A stretch of DNA of 64,000 nt, taken from positions 4,281,501-4,345,500 of the forward strand of contig NZ_CP027218.1 of the NCBI RefSeq assembly GCF_004124275.1, read 5' to 3'. Origin of the DNA: Pseudomonas sp. DTU12.3 (lineage in GTDB: Bacteria; Pseudomonadota; Gammaproteobacteria; Pseudomonadales; Pseudomonadaceae). A program made the translations under genes and the position numbers. Shown here one piece after another: positions 16,444 to 25,582 of this stretch. The notes below the pieces were generated by a model. The model saw only the letters and a list, made by a program, of their open reading frames with translations, ran no database searches and was not told where the DNA came from. How positions within the stretch are numbered: the stretch's first letter is position 1; each line of letters starts with the position of its first letter.

Positions 16444-16761
16444 TCAGCCGCAGTTGACGCGAGTGACGACCAGGTTGGTATCAGTGTTCAGGTTCAGGCG
16501 ATCCGAACGGTATTCCAGGGTGATCATGTCGGTTGGCTTGAGGAAGCGGGCGTTCTGCGCACCGGCCTTGGCTCGCGCTTGCTCAAGCAGCTCCGGAGAT
16601 GCTTTCTTGCCGATGGCGAATTCCGCTGCCGTCGCTTCACAGCGGCTGTGACCGGACTCGGTCGCCACTGCATCCTTTGCCGACTCGCTGGAGCTCGTAC
16701 TGCAACCGGCCAACATCGCAGCGGCCATGAGTGCACCCAGTGTCGCGAACTTCAAAGGCAT
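16444..16761 (-). CDS. Peptidase inhibitor I78 family lipoprotein
   Basis: The product is 105 residues. The signal peptide ends in a lipobox L-A-G-C at residues 17-20, so the mature protein is probably lipid-anchored. The C-terminal half has the I78 pattern: A-x-x-x-I-G-K-x-A-S...A-R-x-L-K-P-T-D-M-I-T-L-E-Y-R-x-D-R-L-N...V-x-R-V-N-C-G. Members inhibit serine proteases such as subtilisins; the target here is unknown. Single gene, convergent with the csp gene. Confidence 0.87.
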   Translation of the reverse strand: MPLKFATLGALMAAAMLAGCSTSSSESAKDAVATESGHSRCEATAAEFAIGKKASPELLEQARAKAGAQNARFLKPTDMITLEYRSDRLNLNTDTNLVVTRVNCG

Positions 16762-16928
16762 GAAGCCTCCTTGTTTTCAAATAGTTAAGCTGAGATTGTG
16801 CGACCGCCAATCCGGCGTTTGGTTTCATGGCAGATACCATCACCTTGCCGCACCATCGGAAAAACGCCGAGTTTGCCTGAGCGTGGCGCTCCCCTGCGCA
16901 ATCAATCGTGACTGAATATTAACAATGC

Positions 16929-17234
16929 TCAGTAGACGTCGATGTAGTCAAACGGCGGATTTGGCCAGTTGTCCTTCAGTGCGTTGAAAATCTGCATCAC
17001 CCACACCTCGTCGCTGGCTGCGACATTTCCCACATAACCCGAACCCTTGGCCCAAGTCTCAAGGCGAAACAGCAGGCCGTCGATGTCCTGCCCGCCAGTG
17101 ATGCCCGAAGAAATATAGGCAATACCGCCCTTGGTCACGCGCACTTGCGTGTGCTCGTCATCACTGGCTGACGCGAGCAACTGGCGCACAGCGTCGAGCG
17201 TGAGGCCGTCGGGGGTATTCAAATCAATCTGCAC
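16929..17234 (-). CDS. Conserved hypothetical protein
   Basis: The product is 101 residues if translation starts at the GTG at 17234, which has AGGGAA about 7 bases upstream; an ATG at 17285 would add an Arg-rich extension. Sequence: L-N-T-P-D-G-L-T-L-D-A-V-R-Q-L-L-A-S, then a soluble Trp/Tyr-rich region. No signal peptide or membrane span. Family not recognised. Confidence 0.65.
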   Translation of the reverse strand: MQIDLNTPDGLTLDAVRQLLASASDDEHTQVRVTKGGIAYISSGITGGQDIDGLLFRLETWAKGSGYVGNVAASDEVWVMQIFNALKDNWPNPPFDYIDVY

Positions 17235-17365
17235 AGTACGTTCCCTGCTTCGCCGGAAAAGACCAAGTGTCGCATAGCGTTGCATTCATGCCTAAGTCGC
17301 AGTGCCAAACGCCCGACAAAATGGTTAACTCGAAACTCAGACTTCCCGACTTTTCGAGCGCTCTC

Positions 17366-17578
17366 ATGACCACCATCAGCATCGACGCCGACATCAAAGC
17401 CAAATGGGCAGACGGACACAGCTCCTACAGCCCGGGGACCACCGAAGAGCTGGCGCTGATTGGTATCGATCTATTGGTCAAAGAGCTGGGCACCGAAGCC
17501 GCCCAACAATTCATCAAGCAGATTTTTGAGCGTTACCCGACCGAACAGATCGAGCACGAGCATGCGCAGAAGGGGTAA
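17366..17578 (+). CDS. Small conserved hypothetical protein
   Basis: The product is 70 residues from the ATG at 17366; in-frame ATGs at 17267, 17288 and 17321 would add a tail that looks non-native. It is acidic and helical (I-D-A-D-I-K-A-K-W ... L-L-V-K-E-L-G-T-E-A-A-Q-Q-F). Divergent from the preceding gene. Function unknown. Confidence 0.6.
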   Translation: MTTISIDADIKAKWADGHSSYSPGTTEELALIGIDLLVKELGTEAAQQFIKQIFERYPTEQIEHEHAQKG

Positions 17579-17603
17579 AAACCCGCAGGCTGGCACCTGC
17601 GGG
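17577..17603 (-). terminator. Terminator of the rbs/nucleoside operon
   Basis: The stem CCCGCAGG/CCTGCGGG gives, in the minus direction, a hairpin followed by five T, 9 bases after the nucleoside hydrolase stop codon. Confidence 0.82.
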
Positions 17604-17611
17604 CGGATTGC

Positions 17612-18640
17612 TTACTTCAAACGCTTCAGGCGTTCGGTGAGCAAATCGAAGAAGCCCTGAGCATCGCCATTTTCCACCCAGAATGCATTCTTCGGTGCTT
17701 TGAGGCCGTCATACCAGTCGACGATGGTCTGACCGAAAGTCGGCCCTTCACGACTATCTACTACGACATTCACCGAACGACCGGTGAACAGCTCAGGCTT
17801 GAGCAGATAAGCCACGACGGTGGCGTCATGCACCGGACCACCCGGAATACCGTAGTGCTCCATATCGCCCTTGACGTATTCGTTGAGGATGTCGCCAACG
17901 ATCTTGCCCGCATTGTTGTTGAGCGAGGCAATCTGCTTCAGGCGTGCATCACTGGTGAGAATCTTGTGCGTCACGTCCAGCGGCAGATACGTCAGTTTCA
18001 CGCCGCTCTTGAGCACCACTTCAGCCGCTTGCGGATCGGCAAAGAGGTTGAATTCAGCCACTGGGGTAATGTTGCCGCCGTTGAAGTGCGCGCCACCCAT
18101 GATCACCACTTCCTTGATGCCCTGAACAATCTCCGGCTCCTGGATCAGTGCCAGCGCCAGGTTGGTCTGCGGACCGAGCATGGCGATGGTGATGCTGTGT
18201 GGCTTGGCTTTTTTCAGGGTATCGATCAGGTAATTGACCGCATTGCCCTCTGCCAGACCTTTTTTCGGCTCATGCACGGTGACACCCGACAGGCCTTCCT
18301 TGCCATGAATGTTCTCGGCGTAGATCGGCGTGCGCATCAGCGGCTTCGGCGCACCGGCGTAGACCGGAACGTCCTCGCGCCCTGCCCACTCGCGAGCCAG
18401 GCGCGCGTTACGCGATGTCTTGTCGAGACGCACGTTGCCGGCCACGGTGGTCAGTGCACGAATATTCAGTTCATCGGGCGAGGCCAGGGCGAACAGCAAG
18501 GCGACCACGTCGTCTGCGCCCGGATCGGTGTCGATGATCAGGTCGATTTTTTCCGCCGCCTGAGCGCCGGTCGCAGTTATCACGGACAAAAGCAGCAAAC
18601 CCCGGATTAATTGATGCAGTTTGTGAGCATAGCGTTGCAT
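17612..18640 (-). CDS. Exported inosine-uridine-type nucleoside hydrolase
   Basis: The product is 342 residues from the ATG at 18640, with AAGGA upstream. An N-terminal signal peptide (to about residue 28, A-Q-A-A) precedes the calcium-binding motif D-T-D-P-G-A-D-D that defines the family; the N-x-F-x-D-P segment (F-N-L-F-A-D-P) and late D-A-T are also present. It hydrolyses ribonucleosides to base plus ribose. Being the last gene of an rbs operon and carrying an export signal, it probably supplies free ribose in the periplasm to RbsB. The start lies 32 bases after rbsD. Confidence 0.87.
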   Translation of the reverse strand: MQRYAHKLHQLIRGLLLLSVITATGAQAAEKIDLIIDTDPGADDVVALLFALASPDELNIRALTTVAGNVRLDKTSRNARLAREWAGREDVPVYAGAPKPLMRTPIYAENIHGKEGLSGVTVHEPKKGLAEGNAVNYLIDTLKKAKPHSITIAMLGPQTNLALALIQEPEIVQGIKEVVIMGGAHFNGGNITPVAEFNLFADPQAAEVVLKSGVKLTYLPLDVTHKILTSDARLKQIASLNNNAGKIVGDILNEYVKGDMEHYGIPGGPVHDATVVAYLLKPELFTGRSVNVVVDSREGPTFGQTIVDWYDGLKAPKNAFWVENGDAQGFFDLLTERLKRLK

Positions 18641-18672
18641 GGCGCATTCCTTGTGCAGGTAGACATCGAAAT

Positions 18673-19077
18673 TTAGAACGTAACCCCGGCAACCAGCACG
18701 ATGTTGCAGTACGGCTGACATTCGCCTGTACGCACAATCGCCCGTGCCTGGCGGCTGAGGACCTTGAATTGCTCATGACTGAGCAGGTCGCGACGACCCA
18801 GTTCGCCTTCACCATTCAGCGCCTCCAGCGTGATCAGCGCCGTCGGTTGCTTGTCGAAGATTTCATTGGCCAGCGCATGGCTTTCCACTTGCATCTCACT
18901 GAGCACGACTTTCAGCGTGCTGACGAAATCAGGGACACCGTGGGTCAGCGCCAGATCGATCAGCTCGACACCCGGCGGCACCGGCAATCCGGCATCACCG
19001 ATGACGACCATGTCGCCATGGCCCAGGGAGGCGATCAGTCGCGACAGCGCGACGTTGAGCAAAGGAGTCTTTTTCAT
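18673..19077 (-). CDS. rbsD: D-ribose pyranase
   Basis: The product is 134 residues with the RbsD pattern: S-R-L-I-A-S-L-G-H-G-D at the N-terminus, including the catalytic His, then D-A-G-L-P-V-P, and near the end Q-P-Y-x-N. It interconverts beta-D-ribopyranose and ribofuranose so that RbsK can act. Its start overlaps the rbsK stop by 4 bases (ATGA). Confidence 0.95.
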   Translation of the reverse strand: MKKTPLLNVALSRLIASLGHGDMVVIGDAGLPVPPGVELIDLALTHGVPDFVSTLKVVLSEMQVESHALANEIFDKQPTALITLEALNGEGELGRRDLLSHEQFKVLSRQARAIVRTGECQPYCNIVLVAGVTF

Positions 19078-19991
19078 GCGGGTTTAAAAGCCTGTACGTC
19101 GGACATGGTTGGAATGGACGGTTGCGCGCCGGCGCGAGTAACCGACAGCGCCGCGGCGATCTGCCCGTAGCGAATGGCCTCGGCTTCGGATTTGCCGCCC
19201 GCCAGCGCAGCTGCAAAACCACCGACGAAGGTGTCCCCGGCGGCAGTGGTGTCGACTGCTTTCACCTTCGGCGCGGGAAAGTGCTCAAAGCCCTTGCCAC
19301 TGGCGAACAGCGAACCTTCAGCACCAAGGGTAATGATGACTTTGCCCGCGCCCATGGCGATCAGATGACTGGCGGCATTTTCCGCCGTTTGCAGCGAATC
19401 GACGGGCAGCCCGCTCAATGCGGCCGCTTCGCTCTCGTTGGGAATCAGATAATCGATCGCGGCGAACCAGTCTGCCGGAAGCGGCCGACTGGCCGGCGCC
19501 GGATTGAGGATCACGGTCTTGCCCAACGCGCGTGCACGCTTGAGTGCGTGCCCTACGGTTGCATCCGGGATCTCGAGCTGGCAAATCACCACGTCGGCGG
19601 CTTGCAACACCGCATCAAAGCGGTCGATCACTGCCGGCGTCATTGCACCGTTGGCACCCGCGACAATGACGATGGCGTTCTGACTGTTGTCATCGACCAC
19701 GATCAGCGCCACACCACTGGAGTCCTCGACGGTACTCACCGCCTGGCAGTCGATCTGCTCGGCCAGCAACGCGTCACGCAGTTGCACACCATAGTCGTCG
19801 TTGCCGACGCAGCCGACCATCGCGACCTGTGCGCCCAGACGTGCAGCCGCCACCGCCTGATTGGCGCCCTTGCCACCGGAAACGGTGGCAAAGGAATGAC
19901 CGATCAGCGTTTCACCGCCCCGCGGCAGCCGTGGCGCGCGGGTGACCAGATCCATGTTCAGGCTGCCTATTACCACTACATTTGCTGGCAT
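19074..19991 (-). CDS. rbsK: Ribokinase
   Basis: The product is 305 residues, PfkB family. The N-terminal motif G-S-x-N-M-D-L-V-T-R and sugar-binding G-G-K-G-A-N-Q-A are present, as is the catalytic D-T-T-A-A-G-D-T-F-V-G-G-F near the C-terminus. It makes ribose 5-phosphate. It lies between rbsR (24-base gap) and rbsD (4-base overlap). Confidence 0.96.
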   Translation of the reverse strand: MPANVVVIGSLNMDLVTRAPRLPRGGETLIGHSFATVSGGKGANQAVAAARLGAQVAMVGCVGNDDYGVQLRDALLAEQIDCQAVSTVEDSSGVALIVVDDNSQNAIVIVAGANGAMTPAVIDRFDAVLQAADVVICQLEIPDATVGHALKRARALGKTVILNPAPASRPLPADWFAAIDYLIPNESEAAALSGLPVDSLQTAENAASHLIAMGAGKVIITLGAEGSLFASGKGFEHFPAPKVKAVDTTAAGDTFVGGFAAALAGGKSEAEAIRYGQIAAALSVTRAGAQPSIPTMSDVQAFKPA

Positions 19992-20015
19992 ACATCACTA
20001 CTCGTCAATTCGGTT

Positions 20016-21035
20016 TCAGCGGTATTCGGTGAACACGCCGGACAGCGGCGCGGTCGATTCGCGCAAGACAATACTCGGGGTCACGATTCGTTGATCGGTG
20101 CCCAGATCCGGTGTAGCAATCCTTCGCAGCAGCACTTCGGCCGCCATCTCGCCCAGTTGCAGAATCGACTGGCCGACGGTGGTCAGCGCCGGATACACGT
20201 AACGGCTCATCTGGATATCGTCGAAGCCGATCACCGACAGCTCGCTCGGCACCCGCACATTGCGCTCGGCCGCCGCGCGCAGCACACCGATGCCAATCAT
20301 GTCGTTACCGGCAAAGATCGCGCTCGGCGGATTGCTTTCCAGCAGAACCGCCGCCGCGTTGTAACCGCCGGTGCTGGTGAAATCGCTTTCCAGCATGCGC
20401 GCCTGACGCACTTTGATACCCGCCTCTTGCAGCGCCCTGCGATATCCGGCCTGACGCATCTGCGCCACGCTGGTACTGGCCGGGCCGCCGATGGTGGCGA
20501 TGTCGCGGTGACCCAACTCGAGCAAATGTCGAGTGGCGAGATACGCGCCGTATTCGTGATCGATGCGCACCAGATCGGCGTCCACACCTTCCAGACCGCG
20601 GTCGACAATGACCATCGGCGTCTTCACACCTGCCAGCCCTTGCGCCAGACCGCTGTCACCGCCGGCCGAGGCAACGATCAAACCGTCGATGCGTTTTTCC
20701 AGCAGAACACGTAAATAGCTGCGCTGTTTTTCCGGATTATCGTCGGAGTTGCAGAGGATCACGCAGTAGCCGTTGCGCTCACAATAATCCTCGATGCCCC
20801 GCGCGAGTTCGGCGAAGTACGGGTTGAGACTGTTCGGCACCAGCAGACCGATGGTTGCGGTGGTCTTGGCTTTCAGCGAACGCGCCACCGCACTCGGCAC
20901 ATAATCGAGACTCTTGATTGCCGCTTCGACTTTCAGGCGCACTTCCTGACTGACCGGCCGCGTGTTGTTCACCACATGCGACACGGTCGTGTAGGAGATG
21001 CCTGCAAGCGCCGCTACATCCTTGATCGTTGCCAT
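20016..21035 (-). CDS. rbsR: Ribose operon repressor, LacI family
   Basis: The product is 339 residues. The N-terminal helix-turn-helix (A-T-I-K-D-V-A-A-L-A-G-I-S-Y-T-T-V-S-H-V-V-N) and hinge helix (V-A-R-S-L-K) are followed by a periplasmic-binding-protein-like sensor. It lies inside the rbs operon, 9 bases after rbsC, so it would control its own expression. A perfect LacI-type palindrome upstream of rbsB (24681-24694) is the likely operator. Confidence 0.92.
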   Translation of the reverse strand: MATIKDVAALAGISYTTVSHVVNNTRPVSQEVRLKVEAAIKSLDYVPSAVARSLKAKTTATIGLLVPNSLNPYFAELARGIEDYCERNGYCVILCNSDDNPEKQRSYLRVLLEKRIDGLIVASAGGDSGLAQGLAGVKTPMVIVDRGLEGVDADLVRIDHEYGAYLATRHLLELGHRDIATIGGPASTSVAQMRQAGYRRALQEAGIKVRQARMLESDFTSTGGYNAAAVLLESNPPSAIFAGNDMIGIGVLRAAAERNVRVPSELSVIGFDDIQMSRYVYPALTTVGQSILQLGEMAAEVLLRRIATPDLGTDQRIVTPSIVLRESTAPLSGVFTEYR

Positions 21036-21044
21036 ATTGGTATA

Positions 21045-22022
21045 TCAGCCCCGTCGACTGGCGCGTTGACTGCGATAAGTGTCGAGCACCACGGCGATCA
21101 CAATGACCGCACCGGTGATGATGCGCTTGGTCGGTTCGGTCGCACCAATCTGCGCCAGACCGGCCGCCAGTACGGAAATGATCAACACGCCAAAGAACGT
21201 ACTGATCACCGAGCCGCGCCCGCCCATCAGGCTGGTACCGCCGATCACCACCGCGGCGATCACTTGCAGTTCAAGGCCGGAGCCGGCGTTCGGGTCGGCA
21301 GCTTCAAGACGGGAAATCTGAAACAGCGCAGCGATCCCGGCCAGCAAGCCCATCAGGCTGAACACCAGAATCTTGTAGGGTTTCGGGTTGATCCCGGCCA
21401 GGCGCACCGCTTCTTCGTTGGTGCCGATACCGATCAGGTAGCGGCCGAACACCGTGCGGGTCAAAACCGCCTGAGCAATGAAAATCACCAGCAAGGCAAT
21501 GATGAACGACGGCGAAATACCGAACGCGATCGGGTTTGACAGCCAGGCAAATGAATCACCGATGTAGGCCGTGCGCGACCCCGTCATCTGGTACGCCAGG
21601 CCCCGGGCCATTTCCAGCACACCGAGGGAAACGATAAATGAAGGAATTCGCCATGCCACGGTGATCGAACCGGTAACGGTGCCGGCCAGCGCCGCAACCG
21701 CCATGCCGAGCAACGCCGCCGGCAATACGCCCCAGCCCCAGCCGAGCATGGCGACGCTGACCGTCGATGCCGCCAGCGCCAGAACCGAACCCACGGACAG
21801 ATCGATACCGCCGATGATCAGCACGAACGTCATGCCGACCGCCAGCACCATCAGGTCGGGAATCTGGTTGGCCAGGGTGCTGAAGGTGTTATAGGAGAGA
21901 AAGTGGCTGCTCAAGACCGAGAACAGCGCAACCATCGCCAACAAGGCACCGGCCAGGCCCAGATAAGTGCCGAGGCCGTAGAAGTTGCCACTACGTTTGC
22001 CGGCAGGAGATGCAGTTTTCAT
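21045..22022 (-). CDS. rbsC: Ribose ABC transporter permease
   Basis: The product is 325 residues with about 8-10 hydrophobic spans and the carbohydrate-permease signatures G-G-I-D-L-S-V-G-S and G-G-T-S-L-M-G-G-R-G. It forms the inner-membrane channel with RbsA. Its ATG overlaps the rbsA stop by 4 bases. Confidence 0.95.
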   Translation of the reverse strand: MKTASPAGKRSGNFYGLGTYLGLAGALLAMVALFSVLSSHFLSYNTFSTLANQIPDLMVLAVGMTFVLIIGGIDLSVGSVLALAASTVSVAMLGWGWGVLPAALLGMAVAALAGTVTGSITVAWRIPSFIVSLGVLEMARGLAYQMTGSRTAYIGDSFAWLSNPIAFGISPSFIIALLVIFIAQAVLTRTVFGRYLIGIGTNEEAVRLAGINPKPYKILVFSLMGLLAGIAALFQISRLEAADPNAGSGLELQVIAAVVIGGTSLMGGRGSVISTFFGVLIISVLAAGLAQIGATEPTKRIITGAVIVIAVVLDTYRSQRASRRG

Positions 22023-23572
22023 GGGAGATCCCTAGGCGCCGCTTCGTTGAGCAACGCATCACGTTTTTGGTAGCCGGCGAACGCGGCGGCAAGCAAATCA
22101 TCCTGGGTCCAGCTGTCGCGCTCGAAGGTGTCGATCAGGCGCCCTGCCGACAACACGCCGATCCGGTCGCAGATCAGCATCAGTTCACGCAAGTCACTGG
22201 ACACCACCACCAGCGCTTTGCCCTGGCGCGTCAATTCGCCGAGCAAACCATAGATGTCGAACTTGGCGCCGACGTCGATGCCACGCGTGGGCTCATCGAA
22301 CAGCAGCACCGAACAATCACGCTCGAGCCAGCGGCCGATCACGACTTTTTGCTGGTTACCGCCAGACAACTCGGAAACCAGCTGTGTCGGACTCGAGCTG
22401 CGGATACGCATGGCATCGATCTGCCGCTGCGCCAGGGAGTTCTCATCGTTGCTGTTGACGATGCCGCCACTGGAAATTTCCGGCATGTTGCCCAGCGCGA
22501 TATTCGCACTGATCGACTGACTGAGCAGCAGGCCCTCGCCCTTGCGGTCTTCGGTGATCAAGGCGATGCCATTGCGCACCGCATCGGCGGGCGAACGCAC
22601 GCTGACCACTTGCGCAGGCGAGCCAAGGGCAATCGTGCCGCTGTCGGCAACGTCTGCACCAAAGATCAGCCGCAGCAGCTCCGTGCGCCCTGCCCCGATC
22701 AGCCCGGAGATCCCGAAGATTTCACCGGCGCGCACTTCAAAGGAAACATCGCGCACTTTGTCCGAACGGCTCAGGCCTTTGACCGTCAACGCCGGAGCGC
22801 CAATCTTGCGCGGCCCCATGTCAATGTGTTCGCCGAGCTCGCGACCGACCATCAGCGTCACCAGTTGCTCGCTGTTGTAGTTGGCCATCGGCTCGACGCA
22901 CACCAGGTTACCGTCACGCAGCACGGCAATGCGCTGGGCAACGCGCGCCAGTTCTTCGAGACGGTGAGAGATGTAAATGATCGAAACGCCACGCGCCTGC
23001 AGACGAGTGATCTGCTCGAAGAGCATTTCGACTTCGCGCGCCGTCAGCATCGCGGTCGGCTCGTCGAGAATCAGCACATGGCAATCACCGATCAGGTTGC
23101 GGGCGATTTCGACCATCTGCTGATGGCCGATACCCAACTCGCCGACCAGCGTGTCCGGATCGATCGCGTCGAGCCCGACTTGCGCCATGGCTTCGATCGC
23201 CGCTTTGCGCAACTGCTTGCGGCTGATCCAGCCACCGTTGCTTGGCAGGTTATCGAGAAACAGGTTCTCCGCCACCGACAGCGTCGGTAACAGATTGAGT
23301 TCTTGCATGACCATGCGCACGCCGAGGTCTTCAGCCTGGGTGCGACTGCCAGGGCGATAATCCTTGCCCTGAAACTGCATCTGGCCGGTGGTCGGCGTAA
23401 CCAGCCCACCAATGATCTTCGACAGGGTGCTTTTGCCGGCGCCATTCTCGCCGGTCAGCGCCAGCACTTCACCGCGCATCAGCGTCAAATCGATGCCGGT
23501 GAGCACCGGTTGCGCATAGGTCTTACCGATACCGCTGACCGAGAGGACGGCGTTCGGGGCGGAAACTGACAT
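22019..23572 (-). CDS. rbsA: Ribose ABC transporter ATP-binding protein
   Basis: The product is 517 residues with two ABC domains. The first has Walker A G-E-N-G-A-G-K-S near residue 40 and Walker B I-L-D-E-P-T. The second has a degenerate Walker A (G-L-I-G-A-G-R-T), normal for this family, with signature L-S-G-G-N-Q-Q-K and L-L-F-D-E-P-T-R-G. It powers ribose uptake with RbsC. Confidence 0.95.
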   Translation of the reverse strand: MSVSAPNAVLSVSGIGKTYAQPVLTGIDLTLMRGEVLALTGENGAGKSTLSKIIGGLVTPTTGQMQFQGKDYRPGSRTQAEDLGVRMVMQELNLLPTLSVAENLFLDNLPSNGGWISRKQLRKAAIEAMAQVGLDAIDPDTLVGELGIGHQQMVEIARNLIGDCHVLILDEPTAMLTAREVEMLFEQITRLQARGVSIIYISHRLEELARVAQRIAVLRDGNLVCVEPMANYNSEQLVTLMVGRELGEHIDMGPRKIGAPALTVKGLSRSDKVRDVSFEVRAGEIFGISGLIGAGRTELLRLIFGADVADSGTIALGSPAQVVSVRSPADAVRNGIALITEDRKGEGLLLSQSISANIALGNMPEISSGGIVNSNDENSLAQRQIDAMRIRSSSPTQLVSELSGGNQQKVVIGRWLERDCSVLLFDEPTRGIDVGAKFDIYGLLGELTRQGKALVVVSSDLRELMLICDRIGVLSAGRLIDTFERDSWTQDDLLAAAFAGYQKRDALLNEAAPRDLP

Positions 23573-23586
23573 AAAAAACTCTCCAT

Positions 23587-23610
23587 GCGCTCGCCCGGAC
23601 GGACGAGCGC
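23587..23610 (-). other. Hairpin between rbsB and rbsA
   Basis: A 7-bp stem GCGCTCG/CGAGCGC with a 10-base loop and no T run lies in the 57-base gap. Such hairpins often stabilise the upstream binding-protein mRNA, so that RbsB is made in excess over the membrane parts. Confidence 0.5.
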
Positions 23611-23629
23611 CGTTGTGTCGCCAGAAGAC

Positions 23630-24586
23630 TTACTTGGTGACCAGCTCGACCGGTGTTTCGATCACGCCGTTGGCACCGCTGTCGACCTTCTCGCCCTTGA
23701 TGATTTTCAGCGCAGTTTCGATACCGAACACAGCCTGCCTGGCGGCGAACTGATCGGCAGTCGCCAGCACGCGACCGTCTTTGAGCATTGGCTTGATGGC
23801 GTTGATGTTGTCGTAACCGACAACTTGCACCTGACCGGCCTTGCCGGCGGCGCGCACGGCGGAAACGGCGCCTACAGCCATGCTGTCGTTACCGGCCAGC
23901 AGAGCCTTGACGTCCGGGTATTCGCTGAGGATCGAAGCGGCAACCTTGTTGCCTTTGTCGATTTCCCAATCACCGGATTGCAGGGAAACGACCTTGATCT
24001 GCGCCGCGTCCATCGCGTCCTTGAAGCCAGCGGTACGCTGCTGGGCGTTGGTCGTGGTCGACACGCCTTCGATGATGCCGACCTGATCGCCGGCCTTGAG
24101 CTGCTTGGCCAGGTATTCACCGACCAGACGTGCGCCTTTACGGTTATCCGGGCCTACGAATGGCACACTGATGTTCTTGCTTTTGACGATTTGCGGATCG
24201 AGCTGGTTGTCGATGTTGATCACGGTAATACCGGCGTCGACGGCCTTCTTGATCACCGGCACCATGGCCTTGGAATCAGATGGCGCGATGACCAGGGCAT
24301 TGACCTTGGCGAGGATCATTTGCTCGACGATCCGCGTTTGGCCAGCGGTGTCGGTCTCGTCCTTGATGCCGTTGGAGATCAAATCGAAATCGGCGGAATG
24401 TTCTTTTTGATAAGCCTTGGCGCCGTCTTCCATGGTCAGGAAGAATTCGTTGGCCAGAGACTTCATAACCAGCGCGACTTTGGGTTTTTCAGGGGATTCG
24501 GCGAACGCCGAAGAGACAGGGAGCGTGGCAGCGGCGGCGGCCAGCATAGCGACAGCGAGAAGACGTCCAGCAAATGGCAGCTTCAT
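23630..24586 (-). CDS. rbsB: Ribose-binding periplasmic protein
   Basis: The product is 318 residues with a signal peptide ending near residue 29 (S-S-A-F-A) and a type I binding-protein fold (S-L-A-N-E-F-F-L-T near the start; the later G-N-D-S-M-A-V-G ligand loop). It delivers ribose to RbsAC. It is the first gene of the operon, preceded by a 200-base control region. Confidence 0.93.
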   Translation of the reverse strand: MKLPFAGRLLAVAMLAAAAATLPVSSAFAESPEKPKVALVMKSLANEFFLTMEDGAKAYQKEHSADFDLISNGIKDETDTAGQTRIVEQMILAKVNALVIAPSDSKAMVPVIKKAVDAGITVINIDNQLDPQIVKSKNISVPFVGPDNRKGARLVGEYLAKQLKAGDQVGIIEGVSTTTNAQQRTAGFKDAMDAAQIKVVSLQSGDWEIDKGNKVAASILSEYPDVKALLAGNDSMAVGAVSAVRAAGKAGQVQVVGYDNINAIKPMLKDGRVLATADQFAARQAVFGIETALKIIKGEKVDSGANGVIETPVELVTK

Positions 24587-24680
24587 GGGTTCACTCCGAT
24601 CTTATGATTATTGTGAGCAACGCTTGCGCTGGCGTAAGCTACGTCGCTTTCAGCCGAGAGACAGTGCATCGGGAAAGCCG

Positions 24681-24694
24681 CGCAAACGTTTGCG
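24681..24694. promoter_or_regulatory. Perfect 14-bp LacI-type palindrome, putative RbsR operator
   Basis: CGCAAACGTTTGCG is fully symmetric with the central CG typical of LacI/GalR operators. It lies 95 bases upstream of rbsB and 552 bases from ansB-side genes with only one other gene between, so the rbs operon is the natural target. Confidence 0.75.
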
Positions 24695-24786
24695 TAGACC
24701 GAACTATGCGAATCCCGCCGACATTTGTCAACAATCAGAAATCGTCATTTGTTGTAGGGCGAATCTGCTGACTCGCCCCTCGCTGT

Positions 24787-25233
24787 TTACGCCGTGGTGC
24801 TGACCAGGTTACCGCTGGTGGAATCCTTGGTCATTTCCTTGAGCAGTGCCGCCGCGACCTCCATCATCTCACCGCTGGTTTGCGCCATCTGCCCCTGAAT
24901 GGACATCACCGCCTGCGACTTCGCTTCCGGCGTCGGATAACTCTGGGCCTGGGCCGCAGCCAAGCGCTGTTGCTGCTCCTGAAGCTGCTTCTGCAATTCC
25001 TGCATGCGCTTCAGCAGCATTTTGACCGTGACGCTCAGGTTATCGCCGCTTTCAGCTTTGCTGTCTGCTGGTGCGGCGCCGCCGGTTCTGACCTGGTTGC
25101 TTTCACCCTTGTCCGTACCCAACGCCTCAGCGGACGCGTCTGTCTGCCCCTCGCTCAAGGCATTGATGGTTGCTGCGGTTTTGCCGCCGATGGTGACGGC
25201 ACCGGGGTTTGCCAAACCGATCGTCAGTGACAT
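24787..25233 (-). CDS. Coiled-coil hypothetical protein, FlxA-like
   Basis: The product is 148 residues. After a Gly/Ala/Thr-rich first half comes a strong coiled coil (L-L-K-R-M-Q-E-L-Q-K-Q-L-Q-E-Q-Q-Q-R-L) and a Met/Gln-rich helix. No signal peptide. The coiled-coil layout resembles FlxA-like proteins, but I am not sure of the family. AGGGAG precedes the ATG. Single gene. Confidence 0.6.
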   Translation of the reverse strand: MSLTIGLANPGAVTIGGKTAATINALSEGQTDASAEALGTDKGESNQVRTGGAAPADSKAESGDNLSVTVKMLLKRMQELQKQLQEQQQRLAAAQAQSYPTPEAKSQAVMSIQGQMAQTSGEMMEVAAALLKEMTKDSTSGNLVSTTA

Positions 25234-25429
25234 GTGGACTCCCTACATTTTAGTTTCCTTGAACCAGCATCGGCCTGAGTGAGGGTTTCTTTAGCAGAAC
25301 AATCGAATCCGGCAAGCGGATACGTTCGACAGGATCGGTAGTCCTTTTCGGTGAACCGAACAAGAAAGTCTCCATTGTTCGGAAACCCGGACAAGCGCTT
25401 TGCATCACCTTTTACTCAATCATAAAAAC

Positions 25430-25443
25430 TTGATTTAAATCAT
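25430..25443 (+). promoter_or_regulatory. ANR/FNR-like box upstream of ansB
   Basis: TTGATTTAAATCAT matches the FNR/ANR consensus TTGAT-N4-ATCAA at 9 of 10 defined positions and is centred about 146 bases before the asparaginase start. E. coli ansB is activated by FNR, so oxygen control is plausible. The same 349-base gap (25234-25582) also holds a perfect TTCGGT-GA-ACCGAA inverted repeat at 25347-25360 of unknown use and no other gene. Confidence 0.6.
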
Positions 25444-25582
25444 CAGGTTAAACATTTCCCTCAAGCAAAGTACGGCTGGTACAGATCCTGCTCTTCCCAT
25501 AGCACTCCAGGCATTCAGATCAGCCCGGAGCGCATCTAGATGAACCTGCACCAGCACCGTCTCACTACTAGAGAGAAAAATA

